A DNA stretch of 28,055 bases from a virus. Shown here piece after piece: positions 5,803-14,021 of this stretch. Each line of letters opens with the position of its first letter. The first letter of the stretch is position 1. The notes beneath the pieces are model-generated. The model searched no databases. It saw only the letters and a list, made by a program, of their open reading frames with translations, and was not told the DNA's origin. The stretch is from positions 1 to 28,055 of IMG/VR virus record IMGVR_UViG_3300020421_000108; one strand, written 5' to 3'. The position numbers were made by a program, and so were the translations under genes.

Positions 5803-8800
5803 TGGCATCAGGATCTTACGCAATTAAAGGTTTACAACTAGGAAACGGTAAAAAACGTGACCGTCTTGGGTGGAAAGTTGAGGCTGATAAACAAAGTGTT
5901 AAAAGGGGTGATATTGTCACCTTTACGATTACTGCTAAAAATGGCAAGTTTCCAGATGGCACAAAGAGAAAGTTTGTAATATCTGAAAATTTTTCTGAAG
6001 CAGATATTGTTGATGGTAAGATCGCTGGTGAATTTGAACTTGTAGGTAATAAAGCAACTGTAGAAATTGGTATTGAGGAGACATACGAAAAACCACAAAA
6101 TGAAACTCTTAGGTTTGGTGTAACTTCTACTTTTGCCTCTGCATCTGTAAATGTAGAATCTGATGGTGGTGAAAAGGACTTAAAAAGATTAAGAGGTAGG
6201 GAACAAAAAAGATTACCTAGTAGACGAGAGCCTGTAAAAAGAGTAGTAGTTAGACAGTTAGAATTACCACCTGGAAAAGGATCTATTGTACCAAGATCTA
6301 GTGGAAGTATTACAAAAGGAGGCAGAAAAGCTTTACCTCCTGGTGGTCCTAGATTGCCTGGAACAGGTGGACCATCTATACGTATGCCATCCCGAACTGG
6401 TAGCGTAAAACCACAATCATCTGGACTTGGAGATTTACTTAATCAAGCTCAGAGTGGAGTTGGTGGTAGAGGTCAATACTTATCAAAACAAGAAAGAATT
6501 TCTGCATTTAGAAAAGCAAGAGTTCCTAGAGCATCAGCTGGCGTAAAACCAATCTCTTCTCTATCCAAAAAAGGTGGTGCTATTGGAAAGATTGGTAGTG
6601 CATTAACAAAATCTGTTGGTGGAGCAGCTACTAAAGGAGCTACTAAAGGAGCAGGTAAAGTAGTAGCAAAAGGAGCGGGTAAAGCAGTAGCAAAGAAAAT
6701 TCCTGGCGTTGGATTACTAGCAGGTGCTGCATTTGGTATCGAAAGATTGTTGAAAGGTGATATTGTAGGTGCTGTTGGTGAATTGGCATCTGGCGCTGCT
6801 TCTACTGTTCCTGGTATTGGAACTGCTGTATCTTTAGGCATTGACGGTGCGTTGATGGCTGGTGATATGGTAGGAGGACAAAAAGCACTTCCACCAGCAA
6901 AATTCAAAAAAGGTGGAACAATTATTCCTGGTATGACAAACATGCCATTTAGTATGCCTGGATTGAATGGCATATTTAATGAACCTGGAAATCCAGAAGT
7001 CATGAGTATTCAACCTCTCAAACCATTAAAAGATGCTCTTGGCGGTGGTCTTATGAGTATGCTCCCTGGTATGGGTCCTCTGGGTATGCTTGGTGGTATT
7101 GGTTCTGCCGTTGGTGGTGGTTTAAAAAATATCTTTGGTGGTAAAGAAAAGGAATATAAAGGTATTGCGAAAGCAATTGGTGCAGAGATGGAGCGTAGAG
7201 GTATTGGTGATCCACTTGGTTTGAAAGGTGGTAAATCGTTTGGTAATAGTGTTAGAGACCTCTTAGACAAAATTCCTGGTATCAAAGATATCTTTGGTAA
7301 GCGTGATGGTGGTGGTAATACACAAGGTCAACAACAGAGACCTAGTGGACAACAACAGATGATAGGTGGTGCAAGTGAACAATCACTTACAGAAGCATTA
7401 ATTGCTGGTGAAGAAGGAGTAAAAACTGAAGCCTATAAAGATAGTGAAGGTATTTGGACAATTGGATATGGTCAGACCACCATTAATGGTAGGGCAGTAC
7501 AGCAAGGCGATAAAATGACTCGTGAAGAGGCATTAGGTGGATTTAGACAAAATATTAGTGAACATCAAAAGAGAGCAATTGCTCAAGTTGGGGAAGAAAG
7601 ATGGGCACAAATGGATCCCAAGATGAGGGCAGTCCTAACATCCATTACATATAACTACGGAAGTATCCCAGATAGAATATTACCAGAAGCAAAATCTGGA
7701 ACTTCTGAAGATCTTGCTACTGCAATGAACAAGTTGTATGGAGATAATCGTGGTGATCTAAAAGGTAGAAGGGAAAGAGAACAATCTATTCTTAGAGGAA
7801 ATCTACAGGGATCTTCCGCTAATCCTACTAGATTAGATCAAGATTTTATGCCAGGTGGTCAATTTGCTGCACCACAGCAACAATCAAATCTTATCCCAAT
7901 GGGTGGTCCTCAAGGAACAGGTCAAACTGTTGTTCTTGCTGGTGGAACAAATACTGCTAATGATCCTGTTAGAGCAGGAAGAGATATGATGAACACCATC
8001 AAAAATCTCAAAGCGAAGGGATATAGAGTTGTTGTAGTTCCACCTAATCAAAAAGAATATGGTAGAGCTTATAGTGCAATTAAATCTGCTGCTTCAAATG
8101 AAGGTGCAATTATAGAAGAAGGAGTTTACGAAACTAGAGATCCTGCTCATCTTACACCACAATTTGCAAGTCAACTTAACTCTAAGTATGCTGGTGCTAT
8201 CTTCATGGGAGATAGTAATGCTGCAAGAATTGCTGGAGATCGTGGTTTAAAAAATGTTAGAAGAGAAGGTGCTGGAACTGGTGAAATCTTAAAGCAAGCA
8301 CAGCAAGCGCAGAGAGCACCACAAGCACCTTCTGCTAATAATCAATTGAACCCAGGTGTACAGCAGATGAGTTACTCACCATCTGCTGCTGGTACACAAG
8401 CTGCATCAAATGCAGCAGTTCAACCACAAACACCAATGCAACCAACTGCTGCTCTAGAGGGTGCTGGAACATTCATTCAAGGTAATACTGGAAATTCTCG
8501 TGGACCTCACTTCCATATTGGACCAGAACAAGAATTGTGGGGTAAACCAGAAGGTAAAGCAGAAGTAAGACGTGCATCATTTAAGATCGCAAAGGCTCTT
8601 ATTAATAAAGGAGAACATTTCTCGTTTACAAATGCAATGATTGATATTGATCCTAATAATCCACCTGATGATGCAACATTGATGAAATATGTTGAACAAG
8701 AACAAATAGCTCATGCTGGTAGAGATGGTGGTGGATCTTTTGGTGGTATTGATATTGCTGGAAAACCTGGATTAAGATTGCCTCTTGGTGTTTCTAATTA

Positions 8801-9266
8801 CAAAGAGTCATCTACAGGATTTGGAAATACTGCAACGATTGCTGGAACTAGAGCATTTGTTGCACATGGTATGACTGGATCTGGTAATACTCCTGGTGCA
8901 AATGCTTTAGCACCTGGTGGAGCTCCTTCTAATGGTGTACAGTTGATGAGTAATACATCACCAGCAGCACCAGCAGGAAACCCTGAAGATTTCTTCAAGT
9001 TCGCATTTAGTTCTCAAGGAAGGGAAAGTTCATATACAGCACCACCAAACGCTGCACCAACTGCTCTATTAGAGGCATCTTCTAATACAGCGATGGCATC
9101 AGCAGGACCAAAAGTTGCTGTTGTGAACAACCCAGTTTCATCTTCAACCAACGTCAGTAATGGTGGTGGATCTCAATCTCAACAATCAAGTAGAGGTTCT
9201 GATATGTCTGATGCTGGATTACTAGCATATATGGCTAAACAAAGATTATTAACCTTAGGAGCTTGA
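5802..9266 (+). CDS. Multi-enzyme tail protein: Ig-like domain, GH24 lysozyme, permuted SGNH and M23-like signatures
   Basis: An 1154-residue Gly-rich protein in the usual tape-measure position. Residues about 21-118 form an Ig/beta-sandwich domain similar to one in gp5 here. Residues about 225-370 are basic and Gly/Ala rich, with hydrophobic segments (G-V-G-L-L-A-G-A-A-F-G and later) that could cross a membrane. Residues about 525-670 are a T4-type lysozyme: Glu538, Asp547 and Thr553 keep the exact spacing of T4 lysozyme Glu11, Asp20 and Thr26. Residues about 708-835 carry SGNH-hydrolase blocks in the order G-G-T-N (714-717), D-P-A-H (780-783), G-D-S (803-805). Residues about 885-1025 carry M23-type elements with G-P-H-F-H (901-905) before H-A-G-R-D (971-975), G-I-D-I-A (982-986) and V-A-H-G-M (near 1022). 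Likely role: breaching the cell wall during infection. Start ATG overlaps the previous stop. Confidence 0.85.
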   Translation: MASGSYAIKGLQLGNGKKRDRLGWKVEADKQSVKRGDIVTFTITAKNGKFPDGTKRKFVISENFSEADIVDGKIAGEFELVGNKATVEIGIEETYEKPQNETLRFGVTSTFASASVNVESDGGEKDLKRLRGREQKRLPSRREPVKRVVVRQLELPPGKGSIVPRSSGSITKGGRKALPPGGPRLPGTGGPSIRMPSRTGSVKPQSSGLGDLLNQAQSGVGGRGQYLSKQERISAFRKARVPRASAGVKPISSLSKKGGAIGKIGSALTKSVGGAATKGATKGAGKVVAKGAGKAVAKKIPGVGLLAGAAFGIERLLKGDIVGAVGELASGAASTVPGIGTAVSLGIDGALMAGDMVGGQKALPPAKFKKGGTIIPGMTNMPFSMPGLNGIFNEPGNPEVMSIQPLKPLKDALGGGLMSMLPGMGPLGMLGGIGSAVGGGLKNIFGGKEKEYKGIAKAIGAEMERRGIGDPLGLKGGKSFGNSVRDLLDKIPGIKDIFGKRDGGGNTQGQQQRPSGQQQMIGGASEQSLTEALIAGEEGVKTEAYKDSEGIWTIGYGQTTINGRAVQQGDKMTREEALGGFRQNISEHQKRAIAQVGEERWAQMDPKMRAVLTSITYNYGSIPDRILPEAKSGTSEDLATAMNKLYGDNRGDLKGRREREQSILRGNLQGSSANPTRLDQDFMPGGQFAAPQQQSNLIPMGGPQGTGQTVVLAGGTNTANDPVRAGRDMMNTIKNLKAKGYRVVVVPPNQKEYGRAYSAIKSAASNEGAIIEEGVYETRDPAHLTPQFASQLNSKYAGAIFMGDSNAARIAGDRGLKNVRREGAGTGEILKQAQQAQRAPQAPSANNQLNPGVQQMSYSPSAAGTQAASNAAVQPQTPMQPTAALEGAGTFIQGNTGNSRGPHFHIGPEQELWGKPEGKAEVRRASFKIAKALINKGEHFSFTNAMIDIDPNNPPDDATLMKYVEQEQIAHAGRDGGGSFGGIDIAGKPGLRLPLGVSNYKESSTGFGNTATIAGTRAFVAHGMTGSGNTPGANALAPGGAPSNGVQLMSNTSPAAPAGNPEDFFKFAFSSQGRESSYTAPPNAAPTALLEASSNTAMASAGPKVAVVNNPVSSSTNVSNGGGSQSQQSSRGSDMSDAGLLAYMAKQRLLTLGA

Positions 9267-9267
9267 C

Positions 9268-10686
9268 ATGGCAGATACGATTCAATCACCTCAGGATTTT
9301 ATTCTAAAGAAAGCATCAATATTTCTTGCTGGCAATAAAAATCCTACTGATATATCTGGTATGATATATTCTATTAATTACTTTGAAAATATTACGAGTC
9401 CTTATGTTGCAGCAACGATGATTATATCTGACAATGCTGGACTTCTTACAGGAAGTAAAGAAAAGAAGAGAGCTCCTTTACAAGGTTCTGAAAGAGTTGA
9501 ACTTGTCATTAGACATTCATTTTCAGAAGAACCCACTGTCTATGTTTTTAGAGTTTGGAAAATTGCAAATAGAGTTTCTTCAAACAAAACTCAAGTGTAT
9601 ACTTTGGGATTGATTGCAGAAGAAGGATTGGTAAACGAAGCTTCGTTTATCTCTAGAACACTTTCTGGTAGATCTGAAAAAATTATTGATGATGTATTAT
9701 TAAAAGAAACATTAAAATCTGAAAAAGAATTCTTTAGTGAGGATACTTTGTTTGAGCATAAGATGACAACATCTAGACATAGACCTTTTGATATTGCTGC
9801 TACTCTTGCTCCCAAATCTGTGAGACAAGAATCAAATGGAACAGGAACAGCAAACAACTCTCAAGGTTCTACTAAAGAAAAAGTTGAAGGTAGTGCTGGA
9901 TATTTTTTCTGGGAAACTAATAAGGGATATAACTTTTTCTCTGTAGATTATCTTTGTGATAATAAAAATGATAAGGTAACAACTTGGGGACCGTACATTG
10001 AACAACATGCTAATCTAACTGATGATGAGGATACTAGAGATAGAATACAGGAAGCAAGTTTTACATCTGATGTAGATTTGATGAAATCTCTTAGAGAAGG
10101 TAAGTATTCTACATTAGTAGTATTCTTCAATCACTCAACAGGTCAGTATGAAGAATATGTTTATAGTTTAGATGAATCTTATGATAAGATGAAACATTTA
10201 GGTGGTCAAGAAAAAATGGAAGGTTTGAGGGTAACACAGGAAAAATTATCTGCGTTTCCAACTAGAACCATGAGCATTTATCTTGATCATGAAAGCTTTT
10301 ACAATAAAACTGGTATCGCATCGCCTAATGATACTGATGGATCTACAGATGCATCTAAATTTGCTGATTGGCAGAAGTTTTATGCAACTCAATCATTGAC
10401 AAGATATAGCATGATGAGAAATCAAGCAGGTATTATTGTAGTTGCAGGTAATCCACTAATATGTGCAGGAGACAGGATTGATATCAGAATTAGATCTAAG
10501 TTATCAGACAAAGAAATTGAGAAGCAACCATTTGATCTTGAGACCAGTGGACTGTATCTGATAGAAGAAGTTAATCATAGATATATGACTACAGCAGGAA
10601 CGAACGGTGAGGTAACCACAACAATTAAGGTTATGCGTGACTCTTTCGGAATGAAAGATGAAGGATCCTTGCGAGATGAATCCTGA
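9268..10686 (+). CDS. 27: Baseplate hub subunit gp27-like
   Basis: A 472-residue protein, longer than T4 gp27 (391). gp27 forms the trimeric torus of the hub on which the gp5 spike sits. The N-terminal part reads as a beta-rich hub domain: I-Y-S-I-N-Y-F-E-N-I followed by S-P-Y-V-A-A-T-M-I-I-S-D-N-A-G-L (about 33-55), then L-Q-G-S-E-R-V-E-L and a V-Y-V-F-R-V-W-K strand. This pattern (a flank with S-P-x-x-x-x-x-x-I-x-D-x-x-G, then G-x-E) is typical of gp27/gpD-like hub proteins. A low-complexity insertion rich in Ser, Gly and Asn lies near residues 190-212, and the C-terminus contains G-L-Y-L-I-E-E-V-N-H-R-Y. The gene starts one base after the stop of the lysozyme protein and lies upstream of gp5, as the hub partnership predicts. 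Confidence 0.82.
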   Translation: MADTIQSPQDFILKKASIFLAGNKNPTDISGMIYSINYFENITSPYVAATMIISDNAGLLTGSKEKKRAPLQGSERVELVIRHSFSEEPTVYVFRVWKIANRVSSNKTQVYTLGLIAEEGLVNEASFISRTLSGRSEKIIDDVLLKETLKSEKEFFSEDTLFEHKMTTSRHRPFDIAATLAPKSVRQESNGTGTANNSQGSTKEKVEGSAGYFFWETNKGYNFFSVDYLCDNKNDKVTTWGPYIEQHANLTDDEDTRDRIQEASFTSDVDLMKSLREGKYSTLVVFFNHSTGQYEEYVYSLDESYDKMKHLGGQEKMEGLRVTQEKLSAFPTRTMSIYLDHESFYNKTGIASPNDTDGSTDASKFADWQKFYATQSLTRYSMMRNQAGIIVVAGNPLICAGDRIDIRIRSKLSDKEIEKQPFDLETSGLYLIEEVNHRYMTTAGTNGEVTTTIKVMRDSFGMKDEGSLRDES

Positions 10687-10694
10687 TGTAGTAT

Positions 10695-10702
10695 AATAAA
10701 TA
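10695..10702 (+). promoter_or_regulatory. Late-promoter-like octamer AATAAATA before the CP12-like gene
   Basis: AATAAATA fits NATAAATA and lies 8 bases after the gp27 stop and 23 bases before the ATG at 10726. It may give the cp12-gp5 pair an additional late start. Confidence 0.5.
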
Positions 10703-10725
10703 CAGTGTATAGAGTTAATTACTAT

Positions 10726-10953
10726 ATGGAAAGCATCGAGCAACATATACAAAAAGATAAGGAAATCCTAGATAATCCTAGTATTTCCCCACAACAGCGC
10801 CGCCATATTGAAGGTGAGTTGCATGAGTTGGAAGAATATGCAGAGCATCACAAGAAAGAGATTGAGGAAGGAGATCATCATGATCCCACATACATTGAAC
10901 TCTATTGTGATCAAAATCCATCGGAACCAGAATGCTTAGTATATGAAGACTAA
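10726..10953 (+). CDS. cp12: CP12-like Calvin-cycle regulator
   Basis: A 75-residue acidic protein. Its C-terminus, D-P-T-Y-I-E-L-Y-C-D-Q-N-P-S-E-P-E-C followed by L-V-Y-E-D, matches the C-terminal redox module of CP12, with Cys61 and Cys70 in the C-x8-C spacing. CP12 links glyceraldehyde-3-phosphate dehydrogenase and phosphoribulokinase into an inactive complex. Cyanophage versions are thought to hold back the host Calvin cycle and favour NADPH for nucleotide synthesis. The N-terminal Cys pair of full CP12 is absent, and the helix R-R-H-I-E-G-E-L-H-E-L-E-E-Y takes the place of the core region. I chose ATG 10726 over GTG 10705 because the upstream codons follow directly on the AATAAATA element and look like leader. 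Its stop overlaps the gp5 start (TAATG). Confidence 0.82.
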   Translation: MESIEQHIQKDKEILDNPSISPQQRRHIEGELHELEEYAEHHKKEIEEGDHHDPTYIELYCDQNPSEPECLVYED

Positions 10954-13900
10954 TGGATAATGCGTTTTCTAATCTAATTCCAGAATATCGTATTGGAAGA
11001 GATAACTTCAATTGGTGGATTGGTCAGGTTGAAAAACCATCTAGGACTGAACCCAACATCAAAGGTTCCAATCGATATAAAGTTCGCATTGTAGGTGAAC
11101 ATCTCAAAGATTGTGAGATTGTCCCTGCTGACGATCTGCCGTGGGCATCTGTAATGATGCCTGTGAACTTACCATTTAGTGTTGGAAATGTAACAGGAAC
11201 GCATGCACAATTAAAGCAAGGATCATGGGTAATTGGATTTTACCTAGATCCAGAAAAACAAAAACCAATTATTATGGGGTCAATTGGCATGACCCCTGGT
11301 GCTACTACGGTAGTAAATGAGTTTCAACCTGGAGAATGTAATTCTTTTACGACATTTCTTGACCCAGATATTGATGTCATTAAAGATGGAATTCCAGCAC
11401 CAGCTAATAACAAAACACAATCATCATCACAAACTGAGGAGAAAACACCTAAAAGAGAACCAAAAAATACTAAAGACGGTGTACAAAGTGGATCAGTTCT
11501 CTTTGATGAAACATTAACAGCAGATTTCAATACTACTATAGACCTAGGTCTTGGTATCGATTATAGTCAGTTCCTTGGGAATGGTGATGGAACGTTTGCT
11601 ACATTTGCTACATCAGCTGAGGGTGCAGAAGGATTACAAACATCAGTGGAACTATCTGTTGGGTGCCCACATCCATGGTCTCCTCCTATACCAGGGTCAC
11701 AACTTTCTCCTCTCGCTGAAGGATCACCTGCATCAGAAGATTGGTGTCAAGAAAAAGCATCTAAATGTGGTCCTGAAGATCTGAAGACATCAACTACCCG
11801 TATTATGGGAGAGTTTCTTGCAGAAGTACAGAGAAACAATGGAAATATTGGTACTTACCTAGTAGGTGAAGCTACTGGAGGAATTTTTGATGCTGTTTAT
11901 ACTGCAAGAAAATATACAAATAAATTTGTTGCTGTCATTAAACACTTTATCGCTAAGATCAAAGGATTTATTATAGAAAAACTCACGGAAGGAGTTGAGG
12001 CATTAGTAAAAGCAGTGTTAAGACCAGATGGAACTGGAAATGTATTAACACCTGTAGTTGAGTGGTTTAACACCCAGATCAAAGATCTTGGTTGTAAAAT
12101 GGCGGACATTGGAGAAAGATTAGTTCAATGGGTAACAGATCTTTTGATGGGCATTATCAATGATGTTTACCAGAGTGTAGCATGTCAGATTGATGCCATG
12201 GTCAATGGAATCTTATCTAAACTAACTTCCCTTTTGGAAGATATTATTGAAAGTATTCTTGGACCACTACAAGATCTCTTGGGACCAATTGCTGGCGCTT
12301 TAAATTTAGTTGGTGGAGCAATTGCTAAGGTTTTAGATTTCTTGGGCATTACTTGTAGTGGACCTGAAGCAAAATGTAGTGAAGAAGATAGTGAATGCAC
12401 TAATGGTGAGGAGAAAAAGAAAGAAGGTGACTTCTTAGATGATCTATTAGAAAGTATTGATAATCTATTCCCAGACACTAGTGCTGATACTAATCAGTAT
12501 GTTTGTGAGGAAGCATATAATGGTAAGAAATTACAACCAACTCGTATTGGGTTCCGTGGTGGTGTATTTGATAGCAATTACGCAGATTCACCTAAGAACA
12601 ATCCAAACAGTAACTCATACAAGAAAAAGATAGTATATGATATTCAGGATATTGAGGTAGAAGAAGGTGATGATGCAGTATTCACAATCACTAGAAGTGG
12701 ATATGTAACTGAAGCATCTTCTGTAACTTTCAAAACAGTTGGTGGATCTACTGCAACTCCAAAGAAAGATTTTATTATGGTCACTGATATTGTTGGTTTT
12801 GCTGCGGGAGAGACATCAAAAACAATTGAAGTCAGAACAATCAATGATAATGATGATGACGAAAAAGACGAAATCTTTTTTGCTAGAATTAAATTAAACA
12901 GTCCTGATGCAACTAGTGATATTACTACTAGATTCAAGAATAACGTCGCGAAATGTATTATTAAGCAGAAAGTCAAAAATGATGTGGACAATTATGATCC
13001 ATATGATCCATATGAATATACTTTTGATGATATCTTAGATGAAATTGATGAAGGTCTTGATGATGGTATTACAACTATTGATGACGATACAGAAGATGAC
13101 TCTTCATCTACAGAACCTTCTTATAAAGTGGTTGCAAACAGAAGTTCTGTTAATGCAGGTGAATTTATCATTTACACTGTAACAACAAAAAATGTTCCTA
13201 ATGGAAGTGTTTTAGCTTATCGTTTATCACCAAACTTTACTCCTAATAACATTATAGGTGGAGTTGTTTCTGCTAGTTTTGTTGTAAGTAACAATTCAGC
13301 AAAAATTACTGTTGGAATTGTAGATGAATATGTATCAGAAACTGATGAAGTTTTAACATTTAGTATATCTTCTACAAATGCATCTGCAGATGTTTTAGTT
13401 CTATCGAATCAAGATATCAATGATGTAGATGAAGGTGTTGGTGATGATTCTGACAATGTGTTTACAGAACCAACTGAACCAATCGTTGATACAGGCGATA
13501 TTATTACTGATGATAGTGGAAAAATTATTGAAATTCCAGTAACTATTCCAGGTGGTCCATACACTGAAGCTCCATTTGTAACAGTTGGTGGTAATGGTAT
13601 TGGAGCATCTGCTACAGCATTGTTAGATAATGACGGATTTGTATCTGAAATCAGAGTAATCTCTGGTGGATATGGATACAGAAAAAATCTAGCATCTAAT
13701 AACGGCAAGAGATGTATCATTGATACATTTACTTTAATACGTCCTGGATTTGGATATCAAAGTGCTCCAACCATTTACATTAATGATGATCCAGATATTG
13801 TCGAAGCAGTCATTAATGATGATGGATTTGTTATAGGTGCTAGGGTATTAAATAGGCAGGTAACCTTTGATGCTATTCCTAAAGTTATTATTGTTGGTGG

Positions 13901-14012
13901 AGGTGGATATGGTGCAAAACTAATGCCATCACTATCATGTCTACCAGAAGAAAGATTGGTCGAAGTTGGTGCTACTAAGATTGGCACTGGTCGCTATGTA
14001 GATTGTCCGTAA
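10953..14012 (+). CDS. 5: gp5-like baseplate hub/spike protein without lysozyme, with Calx-beta and Ig-like domains
   Basis: A 1019-residue protein. Residues about 18-112 are the gp5 OB-fold domain: F-N-W-W-I-G-Q-V-E, Y-K-V-R-I-V-G-E-H, D-D-L-P-W-A-S-V-M-M-P and G-S-W-V-I-G-F-Y-L-D correspond to T4 gp5 L-N-W-F-V-G-V-V-E, V-R-V-R-V-V-G-L-H, E-K-L-P-W-M-S-V and so on. The lysozyme of T4 gp5 is missing. Residues about 320-475 are amphipathic helices rich in Leu, Ile and Gly. Residues about 557-660 form a Calx-beta domain (V-E-E-G-D-D-A-V-F-T-I-T-R-S-G, ending D-D-D-E-K-D-E). Residues about 719-813 repeat the Ig-like domain of the lysozyme protein. The C-terminal 150 residues have Gly-Gly-x-Gly-Tyr repeats with N/D-D-G-F-V turns. 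The start is coupled to cp12 by TAATG. Confidence 0.85.
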   Translation: MDNAFSNLIPEYRIGRDNFNWWIGQVEKPSRTEPNIKGSNRYKVRIVGEHLKDCEIVPADDLPWASVMMPVNLPFSVGNVTGTHAQLKQGSWVIGFYLDPEKQKPIIMGSIGMTPGATTVVNEFQPGECNSFTTFLDPDIDVIKDGIPAPANNKTQSSSQTEEKTPKREPKNTKDGVQSGSVLFDETLTADFNTTIDLGLGIDYSQFLGNGDGTFATFATSAEGAEGLQTSVELSVGCPHPWSPPIPGSQLSPLAEGSPASEDWCQEKASKCGPEDLKTSTTRIMGEFLAEVQRNNGNIGTYLVGEATGGIFDAVYTARKYTNKFVAVIKHFIAKIKGFIIEKLTEGVEALVKAVLRPDGTGNVLTPVVEWFNTQIKDLGCKMADIGERLVQWVTDLLMGIINDVYQSVACQIDAMVNGILSKLTSLLEDIIESILGPLQDLLGPIAGALNLVGGAIAKVLDFLGITCSGPEAKCSEEDSECTNGEEKKKEGDFLDDLLESIDNLFPDTSADTNQYVCEEAYNGKKLQPTRIGFRGGVFDSNYADSPKNNPNSNSYKKKIVYDIQDIEVEEGDDAVFTITRSGYVTEASSVTFKTVGGSTATPKKDFIMVTDIVGFAAGETSKTIEVRTINDNDDDEKDEIFFARIKLNSPDATSDITTRFKNNVAKCIIKQKVKNDVDNYDPYDPYEYTFDDILDEIDEGLDDGITTIDDDTEDDSSSTEPSYKVVANRSSVNAGEFIIYTVTTKNVPNGSVLAYRLSPNFTPNNIIGGVVSASFVVSNNSAKITVGIVDEYVSETDEVLTFSISSTNASADVLVLSNQDINDVDEGVGDDSDNVFTEPTEPIVDTGDIITDDSGKIIEIPVTIPGGPYTEAPFVTVGGNGIGASATALLDNDGFVSEIRVISGGYGYRKNLASNNGKRCIIDTFTLIRPGFGYQSAPTIYINDDPDIVEAVINDDGFVIGARVLNRQVTFDAIPKVIIVGGGGYGAKLMPSLSCLPEERLVEVGATKIGTGRYVDCP

Positions 14013-14021
14013 TATAGAATT

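Noticed and set aside
6473-7285. Long minus-strand open frames rich in Pro and Ala inside the lysozyme protein gene
   Set aside because: They are antisense shadows of Gly-rich coding sequence (GGT codons read as ACC and CCA) with no ribosome binding site or family resemblance.
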